Assembly: GCF_018403685.1 (NCBI RefSeq) | Contig: NZ_BOVK01000013.1 | Location: 1 to 64,000 of the forward strand | DNA: 64,000 nt | Reading direction: 5' to 3' | From: Xylanibacillus composti | GTDB lineage: Bacteria > Bacillota > Bacilli > Paenibacillales > K13 | Shown here: piece after piece, positions 16,199-25,455 of the stretch | Layout of the letters: the number at the start of each line of letters is the position of its first letter | How positions within the stretch are numbered: position 1 is the stretch's first letter | Position numbers and translations under genes: made by a program | The notes under the pieces: generated by a model | Database searches by the model: none | What the model was told of the DNA's origin: nothing | Seen by the model: the letters and a program-made list of their open reading frames with translations, nothing else

Positions 16199-18575
16199 TC
16201 TCGCTATGCGATTGCTGTACGCTAGGAAAAAATGGATGGTATCCATTGCCGCGATTTTTGCAATCGTCATTTCGTCAGTCGTATCAATATTTACTTCGAC
16301 TGAAACTATCAAAATAAGTATTCAGCACCAAGCATTCCAACGATACGGTGAGTTTTCAGGAATGCTGTACAACATACCGAATGGAGAATTTCATTTATCT
16401 GCTGGACACAAGTACGCAGAGTATAAATTGTTTGATAAAATACGGTTTTCTAATAACTTGAATGTGAATATTGGATGGGCAAGTGCAGATTATTTTGAAA
16501 TGGGTCATATTTCACTGCTCTCAGGCGATTATCCAAGTGAGGCTAATGAAGTAGCCATTGAATCTTACTATCTGGAACAAATAAGTCCGTCTTGGAAGAT
16601 TGGACAGACACAAGAAGTGCATTTAGGAAATGAAACATTTCATTATAAGTTAGTAGGTATTATTGAAAATTATTCGTCCAGGTGGACATCGGTCGATTCA
16701 AATTATCCGAACATTTTTCTTGCAAATTTTGAATCAGCTGAGAGCCATTATTTGATTGGCTATAACAGGAATTCGAGTTTTGAAAAAAATCTGAAATCAA
16801 TACAAAAAATAATAAGTGATATCGGCGGCCATGGATATATAAATGAAAGACTCTTTTATGTAGGATTGAATGATTTAGTAAATATAAGTGTCATTACCTT
16901 CGCGGTAAAGCTAGCTATTTTGGTCGTCGCCTCCCTATCTATATTCACTACATTCTCTTTCTTTACTGTGAATCAAGGCTCCAAATTAGCAGTATGTAAA
17001 GCGCTGGGTTGTACAAATAAGAAGCTGTACACGATTATAGCTTTACAAACCATATCTATTTACATGTTGGGTACTGTCCTTTCCATACCGATCGTATATG
17101 TCTTGAACAAAATAATCATCGGTAGGACATATGGGCAAATCGGTATTCCTGAGGGCGTGTTTGGCTCAATCATTGGAACTGCACTTCTATGGTTAACTAT
17201 ACTTCTAATCATTGTGCTCTGTTTGTCCTATTATTCTGCAAAAGGCATCATGTCAGGAAACATCAGCAGGTTCTTAAAAGGTGAAGTAAACTCAGGATCT
17301 GATTCCGGTTATTTTGATAAGAATATAGACAACTATAATCTCAAGCTTCTACTTATCCAGATTCAATCCTTTCCTAAGCATGCGATTTTTTGTGTCTTGA
17401 CCTTAACTTTATCGATTATCGTTGTTTTGTTCTCAACAACTATAGCTAAAGAATCCACGGGTCTGTGGACTACAGATATTGATTATTACTTGACGTCACA
17501 AGAATCAATTCAAAGTACCCGATATGGTAATCATACAGTAGTGCTGTCAAAGGGTTTAACCTTTTCACCCAGCGATGTTAAGGAGGTTGAACAGCTTGAA
17601 GGCATTCGCCATGTTGAGAAAATCCCATATATGTTTGATGTACAGAGTAGAATCAGTACAGGCTTATTAACGCCGAGCATTAAAAAATGGGTTGATTCAT
17701 CTGATGTGGATACAATCACAAATACAGCGTTACTTAGAAATATCCACTATCGATTAGATGATTTGAAAGATACCAATAGCGATAATCCTCAAGAAAATAT
17801 TGTACGCCTCCATATTCCGGGCATCCAACCCGATGAGGAAGTACGGTTGCATGGTAAGTCAATTACGCTTTCAAAAGCGGTGAAAAACGAGGATGAATAC
17901 GAGATAAAGGAATGGGATTTCATTATTGAGGAAGTAATGGACGATTATGAAGCAGGTGAGCATCAGGCAGCACTAAAGAAAGGTATAACTATTGTTTTAG
18001 ATGAGAAATATGCAATAGAGAATGAAATTACGCTAGGGTATCAAGATATTTTTATCTATACGGATGATAGTTTAGACAAAGAGATACATGCCAACATTTA
18101 CAATAAGGTGTATGCATTATCAGAAGGTATACCAGGAAGTTTGTTCCAGTATATACCTGACCTTTCTTACGATGGTTCTAGGATAATCGAATTATTGATT
18201 TTTTTGGGCAGACTGAGCTTTTTTATTTCACTGGTACTTTCAGTTGCCAGTATATATGCAGTGATAACAGGCAAGTTTCATATTAGAAGAAGGTACTGGG
18301 GGATATGCAGATCTTTGGGCATGAGTTTGAACAAAGTTTATTTGCTGATGCTTTATGAAGTGGTTCTTTATTTTGTGCTGGCGTCCCTGTTGAGCAGTCT
18401 AATCTATTATTTATTTTTATTGACTATTCATATATCGTACCCAATTCTAAGTTATGCTTTGCTAACCATTACAACATTGGTTTCGGTATTTGCACTGTTA
18501 TTGGCAAGTACAATAGCGATGAAATTCAGTCTGGACAGGCATTCCATAGCTTCACTTCTAAAAATAAACGAATGA
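16182..18575 (+). CDS. FtsX-like ABC transporter permease
   Basis: 797-residue membrane protein with the duplicated FtsX permease layout: helix near the N-terminus (VSIAAIFAIVISSVVSIF), a large extracytoplasmic domain, three helices around residues 240-360, a second helix near 405, a second external domain and three C-terminal helices from about 670. This resembles mechanotransmission transporters that work with the preceding ATPase. Start ATG 16182 lies inside the ATPase gene. With VanZ it suggests response or resistance to a cell-envelope antibiotic, inferred only from context. No two-component system is adjacent, unlike BceAB modules. Confidence 0.85.
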   Translation: MKPMFSLAMRLLYARKKWMVSIAAIFAIVISSVVSIFTSTETIKISIQHQAFQRYGEFSGMLYNIPNGEFHLSAGHKYAEYKLFDKIRFSNNLNVNIGWASADYFEMGHISLLSGDYPSEANEVAIESYYLEQISPSWKIGQTQEVHLGNETFHYKLVGIIENYSSRWTSVDSNYPNIFLANFESAESHYLIGYNRNSSFEKNLKSIQKIISDIGGHGYINERLFYVGLNDLVNISVITFAVKLAILVVASLSIFTTFSFFTVNQGSKLAVCKALGCTNKKLYTIIALQTISIYMLGTVLSIPIVYVLNKIIIGRTYGQIGIPEGVFGSIIGTALLWLTILLIIVLCLSYYSAKGIMSGNISRFLKGEVNSGSDSGYFDKNIDNYNLKLLLIQIQSFPKHAIFCVLTLTLSIIVVLFSTTIAKESTGLWTTDIDYYLTSQESIQSTRYGNHTVVLSKGLTFSPSDVKEVEQLEGIRHVEKIPYMFDVQSRISTGLLTPSIKKWVDSSDVDTITNTALLRNIHYRLDDLKDTNSDNPQENIVRLHIPGIQPDEEVRLHGKSITLSKAVKNEDEYEIKEWDFIIEEVMDDYEAGEHQAALKKGITIVLDEKYAIENEITLGYQDIFIYTDDSLDKEIHANIYNKVYALSEGIPGSLFQYIPDLSYDGSRIIELLIFLGRLSFFISLVLSVASIYAVITGKFHIRRRYWGICRSLGMSLNKVYLLMLYEVVLYFVLASLLSSLIYYLFLLTIHISYPILSYALLTITTLVSVFALLLASTIAMKFSLDRHSIASLLKINE

Positions 18576-18680
18576 ATGTTGGAATGTGTAAAAAAAACCG
18601 CAACCGCGCGCACATCGTACGCAGACGCATTCATCTCTTCGGACGATAGCGCGACGGCTTCAGTATCGGTAGTGTGAGAA

Positions 18681-19265
18681 TCAGGCAAGCTTCTCCCCGA
18701 GCCGCTTGACGAGGCGCAGCCAGTTGCCGCGCTGCTGCTCGGAAGAGGAGCTGACCGGCGTAATATCGGTGATGCCGACTGTCTTGATGCCGCAAAAGCC
18801 TAATATATTGCGTCTCATAACCAGATGTCCTGCCTGTCGGTAGATGAGCCGATTGTACCATTTCGGCGTATCCGACGTAACGATAAGACGCGCTGTCTTC
18901 CCGGTGAGCAGCTTATCCCACAAAGGGGAATTGTCGCGATACCGATAGGCAAAGCCGGGCAGGAAAGTCCGGTCGAAAAATCCCTTCAGGATCGCTGGCA
19001 TCGTTCCCCACCATGTAGGGTACACGATGACGAGGTGATCGGCCCAGCGTATCCATTCCTGCGCCTGCTTCAAATCTTCCTCCAGCTCCATCCGCTTGCG
19101 GTACCCGTACTTCAAGATCGGTTCGAAGGAGAGCTGACTCAAGTCCAAGCACCTCACCTGGGCAGAATTGCTTGACGCTCCCTCGATATAAGCGCGGGAT
19201 AATGCGCCGCTGAAGCTCTCCGCATCGGGATGTCCGATGATGACAACGATTTTTTTGTTCTTCAT
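18681..19265 (-). CDS. Flavodoxin-fold NAD(P)H quinone oxidoreductase-like protein
   Basis: 194-residue protein of the YwrO/KefF/MdaB-like family of FMN or FAD quinone reductases. The N-terminal IVVIIGHPDAESFSGALS forms the phosphate-binding segment, and VIVYPTWWGTMPAILKGFFDRTFLPGFAY is the diagnostic core. The last part is typical of two-electron reductases that avoid semiquinones. GGAGGAG lies nine bases before the ATG. It is divergent from the AraC gene at 19471. Substrate unknown. Confidence 0.85.
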   Translation of the reverse strand: MKNKKIVVIIGHPDAESFSGALSRAYIEGASSNSAQVRCLDLSQLSFEPILKYGYRKRMELEEDLKQAQEWIRWADHLVIVYPTWWGTMPAILKGFFDRTFLPGFAYRYRDNSPLWDKLLTGKTARLIVTSDTPKWYNRLIYRQAGHLVMRRNILGFCGIKTVGITDITPVSSSSEQQRGNWLRLVKRLGEKLA

Positions 19266-19470
19266 GTTCGTTCTCCTCCATTGATGGTCTGAATCGAATA
19301 AACAGTAGTGTTAAGAATGCGCTGTTCAGTACATGCCTGCTTTTGTGTTACGATAGGGGCGGGGATAGTTCCAATCATAGCGTTTGCATGGCGGATGCGA
19401 CATGATGAAACACGCAGAAATAGTAAGGATTCGCGCAAGCGGACGTTTTGCCTTAAGGAGTGGATAGACA

Positions 19471-20496
19471 GTGCGCTCAGACTATGGTTTTGCCATATCC
19501 ATGCTGTACCCGCTCAAGAAGTCATTGCTTATGCAGGGCTGCGATTTTGAGCATGTTTGTCGTCAAGTCGGTTTTGATGCGGACAGGCTGCACGATCCGG
19601 AGGACCGTATCGATGAAGAGGATTTGATCCGCTTGATGTACGAGGCGGCTGCGCATACACAGGATGACCACTTTGGTCTGCACCAGGGAGCACTGACGGA
19701 CGTCTCGGACTTGGGCATCCTGGGCTATGTCATGATGCACTCGGCGAACGTCAAGGATGCGCTTCAGTGTTATCGGCGCTATCACGATATATTGTGCAGC
19801 GGTTATAACATGGATTGGCAGGTGCAGGGGAATGAGCTGCGCCTTTACTTTCTCCATGTGCATGCAAGCAATATCTCCAGGCATTGTATGGAAGACATGG
19901 TGAGCGCCGTATTCCATTTGCTTGGCCGCATGGCTAGCCGTCCTGTTCCGGTACGGGAGCTTCACTTTCGGCACGAGCCTCCTTCGGATGTATCGCCGTA
20001 TACGAAAATCTTCGGGATCGTCCCGCGTTTTTCCGCCGCACACAATATGCTGCTCGTGGACAAAGAGGTGCTGGATTACCCGATTTTGTATGCAGATGCA
20101 CGACTGCGCCGCACGTTCGAACCGATGGCGGAATCTATGCTGGAGCAGCTTGTTCAGGGCAAGGTATTTACAGATAAGGTGGTTCAACATATGATGGATT
20201 GCCTGCCTGCAGCATTCCCGAGTCTGCCAGAGACAGCGCGGGCTTTCGGATTAAGTGCGCGGTCGCTGCAAGCAAGGCTGAAGGAGGAGCAGACGACGTA
20301 TCAGGAGCTTGCTGCTCAAGTTCGCCGGGAAATAGCGGTCAGCTATTTGCGGAAGCTGGATTACTCCATTGCGGAGATTGCCTACTTGCTTCACTTTTCC
20401 GAGCCAAGCTCGTTTTCTATGGCGTTCAAGCGGTGGACCGGACTGACGCCCGGACAATACCGTGATCAATTGCTGCGTCAGACAGGTGCAGGATAG
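19471..20496 (+). CDS. AraC-family regulator (OruR/ArgR-like, arabinose-binding-like N-domain)
   Basis: 341-residue regulator with the DNA-binding domain at the C-terminus. Residues 20-210 form the Arabinose_bd-type N-terminal domain (GCDFEHVCRQVGFDADRL, then DHFGLHQGA and DLGILGYVMMHSANVKDAL). The HTH part reads ARAFGLSARSLQARLKEEQ and YSIAEIAYLLHFSEPSSFSMAFKRWTGLTPGQYR. GTG 19471 has AAGGAG ten bases upstream. It is divergent from the quinone reductase gene, a likely target. A truncated TetR gene follows directly. Confidence 0.88.
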   Translation: MRSDYGFAISMLYPLKKSLLMQGCDFEHVCRQVGFDADRLHDPEDRIDEEDLIRLMYEAAAHTQDDHFGLHQGALTDVSDLGILGYVMMHSANVKDALQCYRRYHDILCSGYNMDWQVQGNELRLYFLHVHASNISRHCMEDMVSAVFHLLGRMASRPVPVRELHFRHEPPSDVSPYTKIFGIVPRFSAAHNMLLVDKEVLDYPILYADARLRRTFEPMAESMLEQLVQGKVFTDKVVQHMMDCLPAAFPSLPETARAFGLSARSLQARLKEEQTTYQELAAQVRREIAVSYLRKLDYSIAEIAYLLHFSEPSSFSMAFKRWTGLTPGQYRDQLLRQTGAG

Positions 20497-20513
20497 GGCT
20501 GTGAGAAGGGGTC

Positions 20514-21013
20514 ATGAGCAGCCAGCGAATTTCGCCAAGAGCGCTCTACCCTCACTTCCGCAATAAGCAAGAGCTGTTTCGCCATGTTTTGGAAGGCGTT
20601 CAGCGAGAAGTGGCCGATCAGGTAGAACAGGAAGCGGCAAAGGGAGCGGACGTATGGGAGCAGCTCTTTATGGGCTGCCGCGCCTTTGTGATGGCGGCTG
20701 TAACTGAGCATAACAAGCGAATCATGCTGATCGACGGCCCTTCGGTGCTTGGCAGGGAAGCATGGACGAGCGGCACTCGATGCGCTTGCTGCGCAGTCAG
20801 CTGGAACTTATGCAGCAGGTCGGTGCGCTCAAGGCCGGTTCAGTGGAGGCGATGACGCAGTTTTTGTCCGGCGGGCTGAAGGAAATGACGCTTTGGCATG
20901 CGCAGGAATCGGCTCAAGAGGGCCGAAAGATTAGTTTGGAGGAGACCATGGCGGTTATTTCGCTGTTTTTGGAGGGAATTAGACGGCGGGCAAGTGCGGA
21001 AAGCCATTCATAA
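20514..21013 (+). pseudogene. TetR-family regulator remnant, 5'-truncated and frameshifted
   Basis: The readable part begins in the middle of a TetR HTH: ISPRALYPHFRNKQELFRHVLEG. The first 30 or so residues that should form helices 1 and 2 are missing. Near 20755 the frame changes: the first frame reads through to GREAW, and the ligand-domain continuation DERHSMRLLRSQLELMQQ is in another frame, ending at 21013. Together these indicate a decayed gene. It lies 18 bp after the AraC gene and before a bidirectional terminator. Confidence 0.7.
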
Positions 21014-21026
21014 ATGCGTGGGCGAC

Positions 21027-21068
21027 AAAAAAAGGCTGCTCCGTCGTTTCAGGCGGAACAGCCTTTTT
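21027..21068. terminator. Bidirectional terminator
   Basis: GGCTGCTCCG (21034-21043) pairs with CGGAACAGCC (21054-21063) with one mismatch, flanked by seven A (21027-21033) and five T. It can stop transcription from both the decayed TetR side and the convergent ABC-2 permease operon. Confidence 0.85.
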
Positions 21069-21076
21069 CAGCATGT

Positions 21077-22198
21077 TTATCGTGCAGCAGCGATTGATTT
21101 CGCCTTATAGAGCCAGGAGCCGAGCAAGAAGGTTGCCGCGCCCCACAGCGCCAAGATGCCGAGTCCGCTCCAGAGCGAAGCTGAGCCGAGTCCTGTTGCG
21201 TATACCATGCTTTCCCGCAAATTGTCCACGAAGTAAGTCAAGGGCAGGAAGACGGCAACGGGCTGCAGCCACTCTGGCATCGTCTCTACCGGGAAGAACA
21301 CGCCGCTCAGGAACATCATGAGGAAGCTGGCAATGTTGGCCATGCCCATGTAGGCTTCCGTCGTCTTGCTGAAGGATGAGAACAGATAGCCCATCGCATT
21401 GAAAGACAAGGCGCCGACCAGAAAGACTAGGATGAGACTCGGCAAGTGCAGATGCAAGGTCGCCCCAAATGCCAATACGCCGATAAGCGACAAGACGATA
21501 ATCTGGACGAGTCCGAATATCATGCGCATCGTCATGTCGCTGAGCCCGAACAAGCTCATCTTGGCGGGAGTCATGCGGAGGCGCTTCAGCAAGCCTTTGC
21601 GCCGCATCTCGACCATATCGACCATGCCGAACAAGCCGCCTTGGGCAATCGCCAGCGCGATCATGCCAGTCAGGAGGAAATCTTCATATTTCAAGTTTTC
21701 GTTGCCCGAGGAGACCGCTTCAAATTGCAGCTCATACGTTGGCGCGGCGCCAGCGGCTGCCAGGTTGGCTTGTTGCACCAGCTTGTCGAGAATGCCGAAG
21801 ATCGCCTGGGTCGATACCCCTTGCTCCTGCTCTTTGTTCACAATCAGCTGCAGCGTATGGACATCTTCCGCATTCGGCAGCACGATTGCAGCTGTTACGT
21901 CTTTTTCCTTCACCCAATGGTCTGCTTGCTCTTGTGAAACAGGCTCCCCAGACTTGACCTCAAGGGCAGGGATTTGGCTAATTTGCTGAAGCAGTGCTTG
22001 CGAGACGGCATTCGGGTTTTCCTCTACTATTGCGACCTCGGCGCTAAAGGAACTATCCGAGCTGCCGCTGAAAATCAGCATGAACAGCACCATCAGAATA
22101 ATCGGGAAGAAGATGCCCCAAAACCAGGCTTGCTTCTCCCGCAGTGTGATCTTCAGATGCGAGACGAACATCTTGGAAAATTGTCTGGCGTTGTTCAA
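21077..22198 (-). CDS. ABC-2 type transporter permease
   Basis: 373-residue membrane protein. One N-terminal helix (FWGIFFPIILMVLFMLIF) is followed by a roughly 140-residue external domain and five C-terminal helices, the layout of ABC-2 permeases of the YhfS/LnrMN class. Start is TTG 22198: GGAGG of the upstream ATPase end gives a seven-base spacing, and one base separates the stop of the ATPase gene from this start. Together with the ATPase it should export an antibiotic, lipid or peptide; substrate unknown. Confidence 0.85.
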   Translation of the reverse strand: MNNARQFSKMFVSHLKITLREKQAWFWGIFFPIILMVLFMLIFSGSSDSSFSAEVAIVEENPNAVSQALLQQISQIPALEVKSGEPVSQEQADHWVKEKDVTAAIVLPNAEDVHTLQLIVNKEQEQGVSTQAIFGILDKLVQQANLAAAGAAPTYELQFEAVSSGNENLKYEDFLLTGMIALAIAQGGLFGMVDMVEMRRKGLLKRLRMTPAKMSLFGLSDMTMRMIFGLVQIIVLSLIGVLAFGATLHLHLPSLILVFLVGALSFNAMGYLFSSFSKTTEAYMGMANIASFLMMFLSGVFFPVETMPEWLQPVAVFLPLTYFVDNLRESMVYATGLGSASLWSGLGILALWGAATFLLGSWLYKAKSIAAAR

Positions 22199-22199
22199 T

Positions 22200-23129
22200 T
22201 CAATCCCTCCATTCCTTGCCTGTGAAGGCGATGAACACGTCCTCCAGGCTCATTTCCCGAATTGAGACCTGCTCTACCCGATAGTCCTTCTCCTTGGTGA
22301 AGCCGAACAGCGCATACAACGTATCCTCCGGCTGCTTCGACCACACCTTTAGCGCGCTTCCATCCCGGTGTGTCCGCACCACGGATGGCAGCTCCTGCGC
22401 AAAGTGCTGCGCATGGGCGGCAGACTCCTCTCCATGAATGAAGGACAGGCGAATCTCGCGTTCCTTGGTCAGTCGATCAATTAAGGCGGACGGCGTATCC
22501 AGAGTCACTACCTTGCCTTGGTCGACGATGCATACCCGATCGCTTAGCTTCTCCGCCTCCTCCATATAATGGGTCGTCAAGATCGTAGTCTTGCCCATCT
22601 CCTTCAGCTGGAGGATAATGTCCCAGATATTCCTGCGGGCTTGCGGGTCTAATCCGGTCGTCGGCTCGTCGAGAAAGATGATCTCCGGGTCGTTGATCAT
22701 GGCCAAACCTATAGCGAGCCGCTGCCGCTGGCCGCCGGACAAGGATTTAACATGCTTGCCGCGGTGGTCAGTGAGGTTGATCATCTCCAGCACCTCTGCG
22801 ACAGGCCGCGCTTTGACATAGAAGGTTGAGAACAGCTCAAGGTTCTCCTCCGGCGTCAACAGATCAAACAGCGCGCTGGACTGCGGCTGCACGCCGATCA
22901 TCATCTTGATTGCCTGCTCGTGGCGCTCCCAAGTCCGGTCGCCGAACACAATTTGACCGCCGTCCGGGACCGTCAAGCCTTCGATCATTTCCAGGGTAGT
23001 CGTCTTGCCTGCCCCGTTCGGGCCAATGATCGTGAATACTTCGCCGGCTTCCACCGCAAAGCTGATATCCTCCACCGCGCGGACCGCACCGAATGATTTG
23101 CGCAAATGGCTTACTTCCAATACAGGCAT
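22200..23129 (-). CDS. ABC transporter ATP-binding protein (drug exporter class)
   Basis: 309-residue ATPase. Walker A GPNGAGKTT, signature LSGGQRQRLAIGLAM, Walker B IIFLDEPTTGLDPQ and TTHYMEEAE are intact; the C-terminal 80 residues form the extra domain common to DrrA/CcmA-type ATPases. A GAGGGG site precedes ATG 23129. It is the first gene of a two-gene operon with the ABC-2 permease. The 244 bp upstream (23130-23373) hold only the 3' hairpin of the siderophore operon. Confidence 0.9.
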   Translation of the reverse strand: MPVLEVSHLRKSFGAVRAVEDISFAVEAGEVFTIIGPNGAGKTTTLEMIEGLTVPDGGQIVFGDRTWERHEQAIKMMIGVQPQSSALFDLLTPEENLELFSTFYVKARPVAEVLEMINLTDHRGKHVKSLSGGQRQRLAIGLAMINDPEIIFLDEPTTGLDPQARRNIWDIILQLKEMGKTTILTTHYMEEAEKLSDRVCIVDQGKVVTLDTPSALIDRLTKEREIRLSFIHGEESAAHAQHFAQELPSVVRTHRDGSALKVWSKQPEDTLYALFGFTKEKDYRVEQVSIREMSLEDVFIAFTGKEWRD

Positions 23130-23348
23130 TAATCATTCCCCTCGCTTCCATCAATTGTGATTCGTTTCTATTATAGGGGATGCACGCGAGAGGAGATAGC
23201 TTCGCAAGAATGAATCTGGGTACGCCTTAAGTATGAGGGGGAAACCATAATATGTATTTTTCTCTAAGGGGGGTGGGGAAAAATAGCTCGCGGGAAGCGT
23301 TTCGAGTGCAGTTCAGCCATCGCGCTGCTCACTTGTTCTCATACTGTT

Positions 23349-23386
23349 GCTGCGGAAAAAAAACCGCTTCCGCTCATTTCCGCAGC
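23349..23386 (-). other. Inverted repeat at the 3' end of the siderophore operon
   Basis: GCTGCGGAAA (23349-23358) and TTTCCGCAGC (23377-23386) are perfectly complementary; the second arm lies inside the last codons of the permease gene. A run of eight T (minus strand) sits in the loop rather than after the stem, so it may be a terminator or an RNA-stabilising 3' hairpin. Confidence 0.45.
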
Positions 23387-24381
23387 AGCAGATAAATGAA
23401 ATAAGGCGCACCAAGCAGGGCAACCATGATACCAGCTGGGATGCCGTCCGGTTCAAGCAAGTTGCGCCCAATCGTATCGGCTATAAGCAGCAGCCAACCG
23501 CCGAGCAGCAAAGCAAGAGGGAGGTGCATTTGGCTTCGCGGGCCGATCAGTGCTTTGGCCATGTGCGGAGCCATCAGTCCAACAAAGGCAATGCCCCCTG
23601 TAATGGATACCGCGGAGGCGGCAAGGGCGACGGCAGCAGCAAATAGCTGCATGCGCTCTTTGCTTACGGCAACGCCAACGCCGATGGCGGCAGGTTCATT
23701 CATGCCGAGCAAATTGAGCGTACGGCATTTGTACAGCACAAATGGAACGAGGAAGATTAGCCATGGCAGCAGTGCCCAGATAAATGGCCAGTCCGTTCCC
23801 CAAATATTGCCCGCCAGCCACTTGGCGATGAACTCGACCTTCGTCCGTTCGGCTGAGGAGATCAGCACGATCATGACTCCAGAGAGAGCCATGGAGAACC
23901 CGACTCCTGTCAGCACAAATCTGATGGGCTGCAGCCCCGTGTGCTTCTGGTAGGAGAAGAGGTAGATCAAGCTGGCAGCGGCAAATGCGCTGATAAACGA
24001 GACGAACGGCAGCATATAGACAAACAGGCCGGCATGGATCGGGAAATACAAGTAAAACAAGGCCATCCCTACGCCTGCCCCCGAATTGATGCCGATGATG
24101 CCGGGGTCAGCCAAATCATTGCGCGTAATCGTCTGCAGGATGGCGCCGGACAAGGCGAGCGCCATCCCCGCCAGGAGCGTGACGAAAATGCGCGGCAGAC
24201 GAACGGAGAACAAGGCAAACTCTTCTTTGAACGTTCCTTGGCCGAATAAAGTCGGAAGCAGTCGATCATAAGAGAGCGAAGAATAGCCCAGACCCGCGCT
24301 GACAAAAATGGTCAGCAGAATAAGCAGAAACAAGGAGACGGTCATCCATCGCTGTCGGCGAATCATAGCTGGATGCATCAT
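23374..24381 (-). CDS. FecCD-family iron-siderophore ABC permease (second subunit)
   Basis: 335-residue inner-membrane permease with about ten helices. Diagnostic segments are RLPRIFVTLLAGMALALSGAILQ, NDLADPGIIGINSGAG and the coupling loop region VAFVGLMAPHMAK (here IAFVGLMAPHMAKAL). It pairs with the permease at 24378 to form the transmembrane channel for ferric siderophores. Start overlaps the upstream permease stop by four bases (ATGA), as expected for coupled subunits. Confidence 0.92.
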   Translation of the reverse strand: MMHPAMIRRQRWMTVSLFLLILLTIFVSAGLGYSSLSYDRLLPTLFGQGTFKEEFALFSVRLPRIFVTLLAGMALALSGAILQTITRNDLADPGIIGINSGAGVGMALFYLYFPIHAGLFVYMLPFVSFISAFAAASLIYLFSYQKHTGLQPIRFVLTGVGFSMALSGVMIVLISSAERTKVEFIAKWLAGNIWGTDWPFIWALLPWLIFLVPFVLYKCRTLNLLGMNEPAAIGVGVAVSKERMQLFAAAVALAASAVSITGGIAFVGLMAPHMAKALIGPRSQMHLPLALLLGGWLLLIADTIGRNLLEPDGIPAGIMVALLGAPYFIYLLLRK

Positions 24382-25388
24382 GAGAACGCATTGCCCCCTT
24401 TGCGAACGATGATGAGAAAGAATGGGATGCCCATCATGGCAATGATGGCAACGACCGGTGTCTCAAAGGGCGCGTTGATGGTGCGCCCGATCGTGTCCGC
24501 CAGCAGCATGAAGGCAGCTCCCGCAATGGCGGACATTGGCAGAACGAATCGGTAATCGGTTCCGACGAGTGGTCGTACCAGGTGCGGAACCATCAAGCCG
24601 ATGAATACGAGATTGCCGACTAGCGCGACAGAGGCGCCGGCGAGCAGAATAATGATGCCGAACAGGGCGAGCTTGACAGCTCGAATATTTTGCCCCAGCC
24701 CGGCGGCAACCTCTTCATTCAAGCTGAGGATCGTAACTTGTTTGGCCAGCAGCAGAGCCAGCAGTACACCTGCCGTGATAAACGGAACGATGATGCGGAG
24801 CTGATCCCAGGTTGTGCCGATCAAGCCGCCGGCTGTCCACATGGAGACGTCCTTTGAAATGTTGAAGTAAAGGCCGATGCCGTCGGTTACAGCATAGAGA
24901 AAAGCGGAAATTGCCGCGCCGGCCAGCACGATGCGAAAAGGCGAAAATCCCCCGCGCTTCATGCTTCCGATACCGAAGACAAGCAGAGAGCCAAGCGCAG
25001 CGCCGACAAGACTTGCGATCATGATCCAGAACGTGCCTGCACCTGGAAACACAGTGAGCATCACCGCAAGCGCAGCGCCTGCACCTGCAGTCAAGCCCAG
25101 CAGACCGGGATCGGCCAGCGGATTACGCGTAATTCCTTGCATAACCGCGCCGGATACGGCCAGCGCAGCACCTACGAATGCAGCTGCAATCTCGCGCGGC
25201 AAACGCAGCTCGCGAATAATGGACAAGTGGTCCGGTGCGTCTTTGGACACAAGTGCGGTCCACACGTCCTTCAGGGAAGTGTCTGCCGCCCCCAGCGTCA
25301 TGGCCGCGATGAACATGCACGCAAGCAAGAGCAGGCCAATCCCAAGCGTAACCGGGAACGGGATAGGTTGTCTGTGTAAGGTCTTCAT
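24378..25388 (-). CDS. FecCD-family iron-siderophore ABC permease (first subunit)
   Basis: 336-residue permease with FecCD signatures LRLPREIAAAFVGAALAVSGAVMQG, NPLADPGLLGLTAGAGAA and VGNLVFIGLMVPHLVRPLVG. ATG 25388 is preferred: AGAGG lies nine bases upstream, while the frame to 25466 would overlap the binding-protein gene. It follows the substrate-binding lipoprotein gene by 67 bp and overlaps the second permease. Confidence 0.92.
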   Translation of the reverse strand: MKTLHRQPIPFPVTLGIGLLLLACMFIAAMTLGAADTSLKDVWTALVSKDAPDHLSIIRELRLPREIAAAFVGAALAVSGAVMQGITRNPLADPGLLGLTAGAGAALAVMLTVFPGAGTFWIMIASLVGAALGSLLVFGIGSMKRGGFSPFRIVLAGAAISAFLYAVTDGIGLYFNISKDVSMWTAGGLIGTTWDQLRIIVPFITAGVLLALLLAKQVTILSLNEEVAAGLGQNIRAVKLALFGIIILLAGASVALVGNLVFIGLMVPHLVRPLVGTDYRFVLPMSAIAGAAFMLLADTIGRTINAPFETPVVAIIAMMGIPFFLIIVRKGGNAFS

Positions 25389-25455
25389 TTGTTTCATCCT
25401 CTGCAAGTCATAATACACAAAAAGAATGTAATCCAGCCAGCCCTTTATCCAAGGT

